Below, one piece after another: positions 24,689-32,842 of a stretch of 64,000 nt of DNA. The notes under the pieces are model-generated. The model worked only from the letters and a program-made list of their open reading frames with translations, was not told the origin of the DNA and ran no database searches. This DNA comes from Paenibacillus_I sp035510375 (GTDB lineage Bacteria; Bacillota; Bacilli; Paenibacillales; Paenibacillaceae), in assembly GCF_035510375.1 (NCBI RefSeq), contig NZ_DATKHG010000058.1; one strand, given 5' to 3'. The translations under genes and the position numbers were made by a program. Positions within the stretch are counted from its first letter, which is position 1; each line of letters starts with the position of its first letter.

Positions 24689-25897
24689 ATGGATTTGGTC
24701 ATTGCGTTAATGCTGCTCGTATTCGGGGTTACGGGAGGAAACGCCGACCAGCCCTCGGGTGTCGCCGATATGCTGGCCATGGCGGGCAACCAGGGAAGTC
24801 AAGTGGCGGCGACGCCGTCAGGCGCGGTTTCGGATTCTGGCGCAAGCCCGGACGGCAAGACGAACGGTGCTCCCGCCGAGTATGTGAAGAAAGATCCCCA
24901 ACCCGACGCTCCGAAGATCAAAGGCATTTACGTAACGGCGCACAGCGCAGGCGGCTCCCGCATGGAAACGCTGCTGAAGCTCGTGAAGGATACCGATCTG
25001 AACAGCATGGTCATCGATATCAAGGACGATAACGGCTATATCACCTATCCGACGGCCAATCCGGATTTGCTGAAGCTCGGCACGGCGCAGAAGTACATTC
25101 GCGACGTCAACAAGCTGATGAACCGGCTGAAGGCGGACAACGTTTACCCGATCGCCCGGATCGTCGTTTTCAAGGATTCCGTGCTGGCCAAGAAAAAACC
25201 GGAGCTTTCCTTCCGCAAAGGAAACGGTACGGTCTGGGCCAACGGAAGGGGCGAAAGCTTCGTCAACCCGTATCGCAAGGAAGTGTGGGACTACAATATC
25301 GCGATCGCCAAAGAAGCGGCGAAGCTCGGCTTCAAAGAAATCCAGTTCGATTACGTGCGCTTCCCGGAAGGCTTTGAGAAGAAAGCGGACTTCCTGAAGT
25401 ACGAGAAGACGAAGGAAAGCCGCGTCGACGTCGTTGCCGGCTTCGTCAAGTATGCGAAGCAGCAGCTCGAGCCGCTCGGCATCCGCGTATCGGTCGATAT
25501 ATTCGGCTATGCCGCCTCCGTGCCGGCTGCGGAAGGCATCGGCCAGGACTTCGTGAAAATTTCCAAATATGTCGACGTGATCAGCCCGATGGTCTATCCG
25601 AGCCATTATTCGACAGGCTGGTTCGACGTCGCGAATCCGGACACGAACCCGTATGCGACGATCAAGGGCTCCATGCTCGATACGAACAAGAAGCTGAATC
25701 CGATCGGCAGCTTCAAGCCTGTGGTTCGGCCGTGGATCCAGGACTTTACCGCAAGCTGGCTCGGCAAAGGCAAATACATCAAATACGGCAAAGCCGAAGT
25801 GGAGGCGCAAATCAAGGCGCTGAAGGACACCGGCGTGGACGAATACCTGCTCTGGAACGCAGGCAACAACTATTCGCCGGGCGTCAGCTATAAATAA
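24689..25897 (+). CDS. Putative glycoside hydrolase, DUF4015 type
   Basis: A 402-aa protein. An N-terminal hydrophobic stretch (LVIALMLLVFGVTGG) without positive charge may act as an atypical signal or anchor. It is followed by a Ser/Ala/Pro-poor linker and a TIM-barrel domain from about 75. Family motifs are KGIYVTAHSAGG, VIDIKDDNGYITYP, FKEIQFDYVRFPEG, and ISPMVYPSHYSTGWF, which hold the conserved acidic residues of the DUF4015/GH family. It probably cleaves an envelope or extracellular glycan. The start follows AGGGAGAGG. It is monocistronic with a terminator. Confidence 0.88.
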   Translation: MDLVIALMLLVFGVTGGNADQPSGVADMLAMAGNQGSQVAATPSGAVSDSGASPDGKTNGAPAEYVKKDPQPDAPKIKGIYVTAHSAGGSRMETLLKLVKDTDLNSMVIDIKDDNGYITYPTANPDLLKLGTAQKYIRDVNKLMNRLKADNVYPIARIVVFKDSVLAKKKPELSFRKGNGTVWANGRGESFVNPYRKEVWDYNIAIAKEAAKLGFKEIQFDYVRFPEGFEKKADFLKYEKTKESRVDVVAGFVKYAKQQLEPLGIRVSVDIFGYAASVPAAEGIGQDFVKISKYVDVISPMVYPSHYSTGWFDVANPDTNPYATIKGSMLDTNKKLNPIGSFKPVVRPWIQDFTASWLGKGKYIKYGKAEVEAQIKALKDTGVDEYLLWNAGNNYSPGVSYK

Positions 25898-25925
25898 TGC
25901 ACTTATAGATAAATCCTTTAGAACG

Positions 25926-25964
25926 GAAAAGCCCGCACCCCTTCCCTGGGAACGCGGGCTTTTC
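25926..25964. terminator. Bidirectional rho-independent terminator
   Basis: GAAAAGCCCGC pairs with GCGGGCTTTTC over a 17-base loop, giving T runs on both strands. It ends both the glycoside hydrolase gene and the ytpB-pfkA-DUF3906 unit. Confidence 0.85.
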
Positions 25965-25984
25965 GCTGCTGCTGCTGCAAAGAC

Positions 25985-26182
25985 CTATTCGATCAAGAAA
26001 CCCGAGCCGAGCTCGGGGCGTTTTTTCTCGACGATGGCGATCGAGCGGATCTCCGGCGTTTTGACGAAATGACGGGCGACGTGGCTCTCCGCATACGAGA
26101 ACGCCTTTTCGTCGTTGTCCGCCAATAGAATCAGATGCGCCAGCTTCCCGGGCAGCTCGATTTCGATTTTGTAAAGGAACAT
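25985..26182 (-). CDS. DUF3906-like small protein
   Basis: A 65-aa protein starting MFLYKIEIELPGKLAHLI, with DNDEKAFSYAE and a C-terminal GSGFLIE. This matches the DUF3906 pattern as I recall it. The ATG at 26182 lies 10 bases after the pfkA stop; a GTG nine bases further upstream in frame abuts that stop. It is probably translated from the pfkA transcript. The function is unknown. Confidence 0.75.
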   Translation of the reverse strand: MFLYKIEIELPGKLAHLILLADNDEKAFSYAESHVARHFVKTPEIRSIAIVEKKRPELGSGFLIE

Positions 26183-26191
26183 GTCCCGCAC

Positions 26192-27160
26192 CTATTGCGA
26201 CAGGCGAAGCGCCAGGTTGTACAGCTCCATGTTGAACGGCTTCTTCGTGTTTACAACCTTGTCGATCTCGGTCGCTGCCATCTTGCCGTCGATGATGCCG
26301 CACGCCTTGCCGGAGTCGCCGTCCATCAGCTTCTGAACCGCGAAGTCGCCCAGCTTGCTCGCCAGAATGCGGTCGTTGTGCGTCGGCGTACCGCCGCGCT
26401 GGATGTGGCCGAGCACCGTTACGCGCGGCTCGATGCCGTTGCGGGCCGTAATCGCTGCGGAGATTTCCTGGCCGTTGCCGGCGCCTTCCGCGACGATGAC
26501 GATGCTGTGCCGCTTGCCGGCCTGGAAATTTTCCCGCATCCGTCCGGCGATCGCATCGATGTCATAAGGCACCTCCGGCACGATGATCGTTTCGGCGCCG
26601 CTCGCCAGGCCGGCGTAAAGCGCGATATCGCCGCAGTGGCGTCCCATGACTTCGACGACCGAGGAGCGCTCATGGGACGTCATCGTATCGCGCAGCTTGT
26701 TGATCGCGTCGACGCAAATGCTCACTGCCGTATCGAAACCGATCGTGAAATCGGTGAACGAGATGTCGTTGTCGATCGTGCCGGGCAAGCCCATCGTCTT
26801 GATGCCGAGCTTGCTCAGCTTGTTGGCGCCCTGATAAGAGCCGTCGCCGCCGATGACGATCAGGCCGTCGATGCCGCGGGCGCGCAGGACGTCCGCGCCA
26901 CGCTGCTGTCCTTCCGTCGTCAGAAACTCCTTGCAGCGCGCGGTTTGCAGAATGGTGCCGCCGCGCTGGATAATATCGCCCACGCTGCGCAAATCCATCG
27001 AACGCAAATCGTCGTTGATCAGGCCCTGATAGCCGCGCTGCACGCCGTAAACCTCAAGACCGTTGAACAGCGCGCTTCGAACGACGGCACGCACCGCGGC
27101 GTTCATTCCTTGCGAATCGCCTCCGCTTGTTAATACTGCGATTTTTTTGACTGCTGACAT
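26192..27160 (-). CDS. pfkA: ATP-dependent 6-phosphofructokinase
   Basis: A 322-aa enzyme. Glycolytic Pfk motifs are all present: VLTSGGDSQGMNAAVRAV (the usual loop has GGDSPGMNAA; here Q replaces P), IIQRGGTIL, VIGGDGSYQGA, GTIDNDISFTDFTIGFDTA with the catalytic Asp, VEVMGRHCGDIAL, and TVLGHIQRGGTPT. It phosphorylates fructose-6-phosphate at position 1. The ATG at 27160 follows GGGAGGATTCATC. It is the third gene of a unit starting at 28645 and is preceded by ytpB, an uncommon neighbour; pyruvate kinase is not here. Confidence 0.95.
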   Translation of the reverse strand: MSAVKKIAVLTSGGDSQGMNAAVRAVVRSALFNGLEVYGVQRGYQGLINDDLRSMDLRSVGDIIQRGGTILQTARCKEFLTTEGQQRGADVLRARGIDGLIVIGGDGSYQGANKLSKLGIKTMGLPGTIDNDISFTDFTIGFDTAVSICVDAINKLRDTMTSHERSSVVEVMGRHCGDIALYAGLASGAETIIVPEVPYDIDAIAGRMRENFQAGKRHSIVIVAEGAGNGQEISAAITARNGIEPRVTVLGHIQRGGTPTHNDRILASKLGDFAVQKLMDGDSGKACGIIDGKMAATEIDKVVNTKKPFNMELYNLALRLSQ

Positions 27161-27221
27161 GATGAATCCTCCCTGATAATGTAATAATGAATGAAGCAAT
27201 GCCAGGAAAGCATGCGGGGCG

Positions 27222-28307
27222 TTATTGACGCTGCTTGGCGCGGATCCACATGCTGTTGAGCCAGAAAAAGGTGCGTGTCGCCGGGCTCCGCTTCATCAGG
27301 ATGCCCGCCACCTCCCGAACGTCCGCCTGCTCCCTCGCCTTCGGATCGGACAAATACAAGGCAAGGAGGCCCTCGATGATCATGCGGTGGAACCCTGGCG
27401 CAGGCAAGCTGCGAACGTCCTCGCGCGCACGGGTGACAACCATCCGAAGACGTTCGAGCATTTCGTCCCGGCAGGCGTAATAATGGCAGAAATTCAGATC
27501 CCCGCCGAGCCGGTCCTCTTCCTGATCAATCAAATAGTCGAGCAAGATGTGCAGGCCGCACACGTGCGGAAAATAGACGCGGCGGGTCTTCTCGGCGTCC
27601 GCTTCGGTCAAATCCGGACGGCATGCTTCCACAAACAGCATGAACATGCCGAGCGTCGAGCCGGCGGCGGCGGCGAACTCGTTCCACCGCAAATGCGGAT
27701 AATCCGAACGGTGGCGTTCCCACCACGCGGTCAGCAACGGCAGTCTCCGCTCCATTGCGATGTGCTTGTACACCTGCAAATCGCCGTATAGGCCGACCAA
27801 GTGGGAAACATGCGCTTTCACCCTATCATAGCCGGGCAGCATCGCCGCATGGGCCTGGCACGTGCGCACCAGCGCGTGCAGATAGCCGCCGTCGTCGCTT
27901 TCTTTCCGCAGCGCATAATAATCAATCGGCTCCGCATCCGGATCGACCGCGTCCAGCATGGAGCGGTGCAGCAGCCTGAAGTCGTCCGCGTCGAGCGAGG
28001 TGCTCCTGTCGCAGAGATTATCCAGATAGTCGCTGATCGTCTGCAGCGCCACGATCAACGGAATCAACTCGCCGCGCCGGTCGAGCCGCGCAGCCGCATA
28101 GACGGCCCCGCCTTCGCAATGAAACTGCTTTGTCGCTATGCTTGCCAACGCTTGCCGCCTCAGCTCGCCGTCCGGAATTGCCGAGGCCATCTTCTTCCAT
28201 TTGGCCAGCTCCGCATATACATCTGGAAAAATATATTTATAAACCCGATACATAAGAAGGACCGGGTTCTGCGGCGCATGCCGCGCCGCTTCCGTTTGCA
28301 CGTTCAC
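27222..28307 (-). CDS. ytpB: Tetraprenyl-beta-curcumene synthase-like (DUF2600)
   Basis: A 361-aa all-helical protein. Aspartate-rich segments (TISDYLDNLCDRSTSLDADD, and HILLDYLIDQEEDRLGGD) match the DUF2600/YtpB family. In B. subtilis YtpB cyclises heptaprenyl/tetraprenyl diphosphate to tetraprenyl-beta-curcumene, a step towards C35 terpenoids found in spore membranes. It lies between a 105-aa unknown protein and pfkA in one transcription unit. No squalene-hopene cyclase is in the window. Confidence 0.9.
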   Translation of the reverse strand: MNVQTEAARHAPQNPVLLMYRVYKYIFPDVYAELAKWKKMASAIPDGELRRQALASIATKQFHCEGGAVYAAARLDRRGELIPLIVALQTISDYLDNLCDRSTSLDADDFRLLHRSMLDAVDPDAEPIDYYALRKESDDGGYLHALVRTCQAHAAMLPGYDRVKAHVSHLVGLYGDLQVYKHIAMERRLPLLTAWWERHRSDYPHLRWNEFAAAAGSTLGMFMLFVEACRPDLTEADAEKTRRVYFPHVCGLHILLDYLIDQEEDRLGGDLNFCHYYACRDEMLERLRMVVTRAREDVRSLPAPGFHRMIIEGLLALYLSDPKAREQADVREVAGILMKRSPATRTFFWLNSMWIRAKQRQ

Positions 28308-28327
28308 GTTGGCGCCTCCGTCCTTCT

Positions 28328-28645
28328 TCAGGAATGGCGCCGCGTTTCAATCTCCTGATTGATGCGGTACCAGATATGCAGGTCGTTGATCCGGCTGGCC
28401 AATTCGGCAATATCCGAATTAAGCACGCAGGAAGCTTCAAAATCGTCCTCTTCGAAGAGCCGCGCCTGAAGCGTATTGATCTGCCGCTCCAGCGCAAAAA
28501 CACGGTCCGGTATCGAGCCCCGGATGCTTTCCCATCTCGTCAAAGCCGCCGCCCGATCGGTCTCAGGGATGTCATCCCATTCACCGTCGACAACCGGCAG
28601 ATCGATGCCGAGCCTCCCGCTCAATCGAAATGCAATATTCCCCAT
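28328..28645 (-). CDS. Conserved-looking hypothetical protein, 105 aa
   Basis: An acidic, helical protein (MGNIAFRLSGRLGIDLPVVD at the N-terminus) with a probable coiled coil (DRVFALERQINTLQARLFEE) and a final DLHIWYRINQEIETRRHS. GGAGG lies seven bases before the ATG at 28645, which rules out the longer upstream frame. The first gene before ytpB, with a 20-base gap. The function is unknown. Confidence 0.75.
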   Translation of the reverse strand: MGNIAFRLSGRLGIDLPVVDGEWDDIPETDRAAALTRWESIRGSIPDRVFALERQINTLQARLFEEDDFEASCVLNSDIAELASRINDLHIWYRINQEIETRRHS

Positions 28646-28730
28646 TGTAAACCTCCAACAAATAATGTACCATTTCAGCACATACAAATCCAGCACACGG
28701 ATGAAATTGCCGCTACAGGAAGTGAGCCTG

Positions 28731-29921
28731 ATGAATGCACGGACCGAATCCGCACACCAGGCGTTGACGAGACCCGGATCGATGAAAGAGACGGTGCTGC
28801 TCCGCGCCCACATGTACTTTTTTTATTCGACGATGGCCATGCTTGTGTCGTATCTGCCGCTTTATTTTGCCGACCGCGGCTTTACGCCGTCCCAGATCGG
28901 CCTTATTTATGCAAGCGGTCCCGCGGTGTCCATCGCCGGAAATTTGCTGACCGGTCTGGCCAGCGATAAATACAGAACGATCAAGAAGCTGCTCGTGCTG
29001 CTTTTCGCCGGACAGCTGTTGATGCTCATTGCCTTGCAGCAGGTCGAAGCATTCGGCTGGGTGCTGGCCATCATGACCGTGTTCTATCTGTTTCAGACGC
29101 CGGTGCAGCCGCTCAGCGACAGCCTGGCGCTGCTTTCCGCCGCCCATACCGGACGCAACTACCCGTCCATCCGGATTTACGGCTCGATCGGCTTCGCCTT
29201 TTCCGCCTTCGCGATCGGCCTTCTGCTGAAAGAGCAAGGCTCCGGCTTCACGGTTACCGTCATCCTGGCGCTGGTGGCATTGTCGCTCTGCGCCTCCTTC
29301 ACGCTGCGGGATTACCAAGGCGAAGTGCGCAAAATGGAATTCTCGGGCTTCTTCGCCTTGATCCGCAAGCCGTCTATCGTCGCCTTCTTCGCAATCACGC
29401 TCATCCTGTCCGTCGCCCACCGGATGTATGAAGGCTTTCTCGCCCTGACGCTGCGGGAGATGGGAGCGAGCCAGAGCCTGATCGGCTCCGCGTGGCTGAC
29501 CTCCGCGCTCAGCGAAATTCCGGTTCTGTACCTGCTCGGCAAATACGGCCATAAGCTTAAAGAGCTGCCGCTGCTCGCTGTGGCCGCTTTTATGTATGCC
29601 CTCCGCTATTTTCTGATGTCCCGTCTGGAGGATCCGTCCTACGTCATTCTGCTGCAGCTGATGCACAGCGTATCGTTCGGCATTTTCTTCTCGACCTCGC
29701 TGCGGTATATGACCTATCTCCTCCCGGATGAATTCCGTTCTTCCGGACAAGCCCTGTACGCGGTCGTATGGGCGGGTATTGCCGGGGTCGTCAGCGGAAC
29801 GGTCGGCGGCTATTGGTTCGAAACGTTCGGACCGCAATGGTTTTTCATGACCGCTTCGCTGTTCGCCGCTGCCGCCGGCGCCGGCTTCATCGCGCTTCAT
29901 CTGACCGGCCGGAACCGCTAG
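28731..29921 (+). CDS. MFS transporter (MFS_1-like)
   Basis: A 396-aa protein with 12 predicted membrane segments. The TM2-TM3 loop has GLASDKYRTIKKLL (motif A variant), and the N-terminal half resembles the LacY/nucleoside-symporter-like MFS_1-like group (YFADRGFTPSQIGLIYAS, SIRIYGSIGFAFSAF). The ATG at 28731 follows AGGAAGTGAG; the frame is open further upstream but overlaps the divergent gene. The substrate is unknown, possibly a sugar or nucleoside. Confidence 0.85.
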   Translation: MNARTESAHQALTRPGSMKETVLLRAHMYFFYSTMAMLVSYLPLYFADRGFTPSQIGLIYASGPAVSIAGNLLTGLASDKYRTIKKLLVLLFAGQLLMLIALQQVEAFGWVLAIMTVFYLFQTPVQPLSDSLALLSAAHTGRNYPSIRIYGSIGFAFSAFAIGLLLKEQGSGFTVTVILALVALSLCASFTLRDYQGEVRKMEFSGFFALIRKPSIVAFFAITLILSVAHRMYEGFLALTLREMGASQSLIGSAWLTSALSEIPVLYLLGKYGHKLKELPLLAVAAFMYALRYFLMSRLEDPSYVILLQLMHSVSFGIFFSTSLRYMTYLLPDEFRSSGQALYAVVWAGIAGVVSGTVGGYWFETFGPQWFFMTASLFAAAAGAGFIALHLTGRNR

Positions 29922-30024
29922 TCCTCTTGCGTTTCCCGCAAATTCTCCTATAATGAGATTGCGCGTCCGTCTCGCTTCAAAAGAAGCCCGCGGATGCGCG
30001 CGACCGCAGGAAAGGACGAAAAAC

Positions 30025-30672
30025 ATGGACTACTTGGCATTCAAACAGATCGTGCACGACCGCAGGAGCGTACGCAAATTCAGCGACCGTCCCGTAACGT
30101 CGGAGCAAATCCGCGAGCTGATCGACTGCGCGCGCTATGCGCCAAGCGATACGAACTCGCAAACGTGGGAATTCATCGCGATCGTCAACAAGGAGAAAAT
30201 CAAGGCGATCGAGGACATGACCTGGGCGGAGCTGCATGCCCGCGCCGAAGCCGCCGAAGCCAAAGGGCTTAACAAGGAAGCGCGCCTGCTCGTGAAATCG
30301 TTCGGCCCTTACGCCACGGCATTCTCGGATGCGCCGGCGCTCATCGTTTGTCTGGCGACGCCGTACAACTCGAAATTCCGGGAGCGCATATTCGATCCGA
30401 TCGCCCTGGTTGGCGAGGAGGTATGGCGCGAGGAAGGAATCAAGAGCAGCTGTCTCGCTTCGCAAAATTTGATGCTGGCGGCACACGCCATGGGGCTGGC
30501 CACCTGCCCGATGACCGGTCCGGTGCTGCTTGCCGAGCGCCCGATGAAGCAGTATCTCGGGATCGACGACACGCGGCAGGTCAACATGGTCATTGCGCTC
30601 GGCCATCCGTCGGAAACGCCGGGCAAGCTGCCGCGCAAGGAAGTGGACGCCATTCTGACGATCATCGAATAA
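30025..30672 (+). CDS. Nitroreductase-family protein
   Basis: A 215-aa FMN-dependent oxidoreductase. FMN-binding motifs: RRSVRKFSDRPV at the N-terminus, ARYAPSDTNSQTWEF, AAHAMGLATCPMTGP, and VNMVIALGHPSE. It uses NAD(P)H to reduce nitro compounds, quinones or similar substrates; the real substrate is unknown. AGGAAAGG lies before the ATG. A terminator follows. Confidence 0.93.
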   Translation: MDYLAFKQIVHDRRSVRKFSDRPVTSEQIRELIDCARYAPSDTNSQTWEFIAIVNKEKIKAIEDMTWAELHARAEAAEAKGLNKEARLLVKSFGPYATAFSDAPALIVCLATPYNSKFRERIFDPIALVGEEVWREEGIKSSCLASQNLMLAAHAMGLATCPMTGPVLLAERPMKQYLGIDDTRQVNMVIALGHPSETPGKLPRKEVDAILTIIE

Positions 30673-30678
30673 AAAAGA

Positions 30679-30729
30679 GAAAGGACGATCCGGCAGCGGC
30701 GCATGATCCGCGCTCGGCATCGTCCTTTC
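30679..30729. terminator. Terminator between the nitroreductase and yebC genes
   Basis: GAAAGGACGAT (30679-30689) pairs with ATCGTCCTTTC (30719-30729), with a GC-rich inner region. It serves convergent genes. Confidence 0.75.
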
Positions 30730-30763
30730 GTTCCTATGACCCGGCCGATCCCCTTCCCCGTCT

Positions 30764-31504
30764 TTACCCCAGCTTCGCCATTTCCTCTTCGCTGATTTCA
30801 AAGTTCGCAAAAACATCCTGCACATCGTCGTTGTCCTCGAAGGCGTCCAACATTTTCATCAGCTTGTCGGCATTATCGCCTTCCACTTTAATGGTATTCT
30901 GGGGCAGCCAGCGAACCGCCGCGCTCGAGAAATCGTAGCCTTCCGCTTCGAGCGCGCTTTTCACCTTCTCGAAATCATGCGGATGGGTCAGCACCTCGAA
31001 CGACTCCTCATTCACGATGATATCCTCCGCGCCGGCTTCAAGCGCCTGCATCATCATCGTATCCTCGTCCGCCTCATGCTTCTCGCGGTCGATCACGAGC
31101 AGTCCCTTCTCGTCGAACATATAGGCGACACAGCCGCTCTCGCCCATGTTGCCCCCGCGTTTATTGAAGACGGCGCGCACGTCGGCGGCCGTCCGGTTCC
31201 GGTTGTCGGTCAGGCACTTGACCATGATCGCCACGCCGCCGGGTCCGTAGCCTTCGTAGATGATTTCCTCGTAATCCTCCGCTTCGCCGGCTCCGGCCGC
31301 CTTTTTGATCGCGCGCTCGATGTTGTCCATTGGCATCTGCTCGGCGCGCGCGTTGGCGATCGCCGTCTTGAGCGCGTAATTCGCCTCCGGGTTCGGCCCG
31401 CCCTTGCGGGCGGCAACGTAAATTTCACGGCCGAGCTTGACGAACTTGTTATTTTTAGCCTGATCGGCTTTCCCTTTGCGGTCTTTAAACAATTTGAATT
31501 TCAT
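30764..31504 (-). CDS. YebC/PmpR-family translation/transcription factor
   Basis: A 246-aa protein. The typical family signatures are KFVKLGREIYVAARKGGPNP, NIERAIKKAAG, YEEIIYEGYGPGGVAIMV, TDNRNRTAADVRAVFNK and MGESGCVAYMF. YebC-family proteins were first described as DNA-binding regulators, and recent work assigns a role in relieving ribosome stalling. The N-terminus is slightly unusual (MKFKLFKDRKGKADQAKNNK) compared with MAGHSKW types and matches the YeeI subgroup. GGGAGGACGAG precedes the ATG. It is monocistronic. Confidence 0.93.
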   Translation of the reverse strand: MKFKLFKDRKGKADQAKNNKFVKLGREIYVAARKGGPNPEANYALKTAIANARAEQMPMDNIERAIKKAAGAGEAEDYEEIIYEGYGPGGVAIMVKCLTDNRNRTAADVRAVFNKRGGNMGESGCVAYMFDEKGLLVIDREKHEADEDTMMMQALEAGAEDIIVNEESFEVLTHPHDFEKVKSALEAEGYDFSSAAVRWLPQNTIKVEGDNADKLMKMLDAFEDNDDVQDVFANFEISEEEMAKLG

Positions 31505-31580
31505 GCGTCTCGTCCTCCCGGGAATAATTCCACCAATCAGTTTATCATTACCGCATTCGTTCGGTCAAAAATGTTTTGCA

Positions 31581-31608
31581 CAAAAAAGACTCCGGAAGTT
31601 CCGGAGTC
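31581..31608 (-). terminator. Rho-independent terminator of the cold-shock gene
   Basis: On the minus strand GACTCCGGAA, C, TTCCGGAGTC is followed by TTTTTTG. It lies 55 bases after the cold-shock gene stop. Confidence 0.85.
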
Positions 31609-31613
31609 TGATG

Positions 31614-31641
31614 TGCTATACGCTATATGCTATACGCTATA
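31614..31641. repeat. 14-bp tandem duplication
   Basis: TGCTATACGCTATA occurs twice head to tail, or the 7-mer YGCTATA four times. It lies between the cold-shock terminator and its stop codon. Confidence 0.85.
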
Positions 31642-31662
31642 TTATAAGAAGTTTCCTTGATC

Positions 31663-31860
31663 TTATAACTTGATTACGTTAGCCGCTTGCGGTCCGCGGT
31701 TGCCGCTCGTGATTTCGAATTCGACCGTTTGACCTTCTTCCAGCGTTTTGAAGCCATCGCCGGTAATGGCCGAGTAGTGAACGAATACGTCTTCACCGTT
31801 CTCAACTTGGATAAAACCGTAGCCTTTTTCTGCGTTAAACCACTTAACTGTTCCTTTCAA
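31663..31860 (-). CDS. Cold-shock protein
   Basis: A 65-aa protein covering one cold-shock domain. RNP1 is KGYGFIQV and RNP2 is VFVHYSAI. It is a single-stranded nucleic acid chaperone of the CspB/CspD type; the exact paralogue cannot be fixed. TTAGGAGG lies before the TTG or ATG-equivalent start at 31860. The 5' leader is only about 40 bases, containing a small CGCCG hairpin, much shorter than cold-inducible cspA leaders. Confidence 0.96.
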   Translation of the reverse strand: MKGTVKWFNAEKGYGFIQVENGEDVFVHYSAITGDGFKTLEEGQTVEFEITSGNRGPQAANVIKL

Positions 31861-31907
31861 ATGAACAACCTCCTAAAAATGACGCCGCTATGACGGCGAA
31901 TATATCC

Positions 31908-31936
31908 AGTATACTCGCTCGATGGATAAAATGCAA
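31908..31936 (-). promoter_or_regulatory. Sigma-A promoter of the cold-shock gene
   Basis: On the minus strand TTGCAT (31931-31936) and TATACT (31908-31913) are 17 bases apart, giving a leader of about 40 bases. Confidence 0.75.
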
Positions 31937-31966
31937 ATCCTTTACGAGCCTATCCTTTACGAGCCT
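31937..31966. repeat. Perfect 15-bp tandem repeat abutting the -35 element
   Basis: ATCCTTTACGAGCCT occurs twice without a gap, directly upstream of the cold-shock gene -35 box (minus-strand reading AGGCTCGTAAAGGAT). The position suits an activator or UP-like element, but a neutral duplication is equally possible. Confidence 0.85.
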
Positions 31967-31983
31967 GCGAGATAAAATGCCTC

Positions 31984-32691
31984 TTAAGGCCGAACAATCG
32001 CCAGAATCTCGCTCGAGCCCGGAATGAACGGGAGGCGGGTTTCCGTCCTGCCGCAAGCGTAACCGAGAACGGACAAGTGCTCCGTCAGCCTGCCCAAATC
32101 CGGATAACGCCGGAAGCCCAGCGTCGACAAAGGATAAATCCGCACTTGACCGCCGGGCTTGCATACCCTGAGCAGTTCAAGCGCCGCGTCCCGGTGAAAA
32201 TCGTAGCCGAACTGCTCGCCGTACAGAAATAGAAAATGGCTGCAAAGCACAAGGCCGAAACGCCCGTCCTCGAATGGCAAGGCGGGCAGCGAAGCGGCGA
32301 AGTAGCGGTCGCCCCGGTCGGAACGCCCGTAATCTTCGGCGAATCGTCCCAGGGAGGTCTCGCGCATCGCGCGGTGATTGTCCAAGCTGCCATAATAGCT
32401 GTAATCGAAAAGCTCCTTCAAGCCCTCAAGCTTGGCCGTGGATACGGCTATTTCCTCCCGCGCCTCTCCGGTCAACGCTTCCGGGGATTTCGCATACCTC
32501 GGGTCGGCCGCAAAGGTGCGCAGTCCCCGCACCCTGCCGTCGGCCGTAAACGATGAAGCGCCGGCCGCGACATCCAGAATGTCTCCCTTCGACAGCTCCG
32601 ATTCGCCGAGATCGAACATTCGCACGTATTCCTCGTACCCTCTGGACGTTACCGCCACACCCGATTGCTCATACTTCCCCTTCATGCTCAT
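31984..32691 (-). CDS. Class I SAM-dependent methyltransferase-like protein
   Basis: A 235-aa protein. Motif I is DILDVAAGASSFTADGRVRG, in place of the usual GxGxG, followed by TFAADPRYA (motif II acidic position). LPALPFEDGRFGLVLCSHFL is the motif IV region, and LELLRVCKPGGQVRIYPL completes the Rossmann fold. The substrate is unknown. The start is either 32691 or 32685 (two ATG codons, MSM); AGAGGAGAG precedes them. It is divergent from the 77-aa gene, with a palindrome between. Confidence 0.8.
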   Translation of the reverse strand: MSMKGKYEQSGVAVTSRGYEEYVRMFDLGESELSKGDILDVAAGASSFTADGRVRGLRTFAADPRYAKSPEALTGEAREEIAVSTAKLEGLKELFDYSYYGSLDNHRAMRETSLGRFAEDYGRSDRGDRYFAASLPALPFEDGRFGLVLCSHFLFLYGEQFGYDFHRDAALELLRVCKPGGQVRIYPLSTLGFRRYPDLGRLTEHLSVLGYACGRTETRLPFIPGSSEILAIVRP

Positions 32692-32734
32692 CTCTCCTCT
32701 TCTCGTCTCAACTGGTCCGATCCGTTTCCCGGAT

Positions 32735-32755
32735 CATGGCCGTCTCACGGCCATG
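32735..32755. repeat. 21-bp palindrome between divergent genes
   Basis: CATGGCCGT, CTC, ACGGCCATG forms perfect 9-bp arms. It lies 44 bases upstream of the methyltransferase start and 25 bases before the -35 of the divergent gene. There is no T run, so an operator is more likely than a terminator. Confidence 0.7.
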
Positions 32756-32779
32756 TAGTCATTGTACGACGGAACCGGG

Positions 32780-32808
32780 TTGATTTCCACAGTTTGGTTG
32801 GCTATGAT
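32780..32808 (+). promoter_or_regulatory. Promoter of the 77-aa gene
   Basis: TTGATT (32780-32785) and TATGAT (32803-32808) are 17 bases apart, with the gene starting at 32843. Confidence 0.6.
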
Positions 32809-32842
32809 GAGAAAAACACCTCTAGCAGCAAGGAGTGCCGCC

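Noticed and set aside
28713..30026. Minus-strand frame of 437 codons opposite the MFS gene
   Set aside because: Highly charged low-complexity translation typical of an antisense frame; no hydrophobic or domain pattern.
31614..31641. Microsatellite-like repeat as a regulatory element
   Set aside because: Only two copies of a 14-mer located after the terminator; nothing indicates a function.
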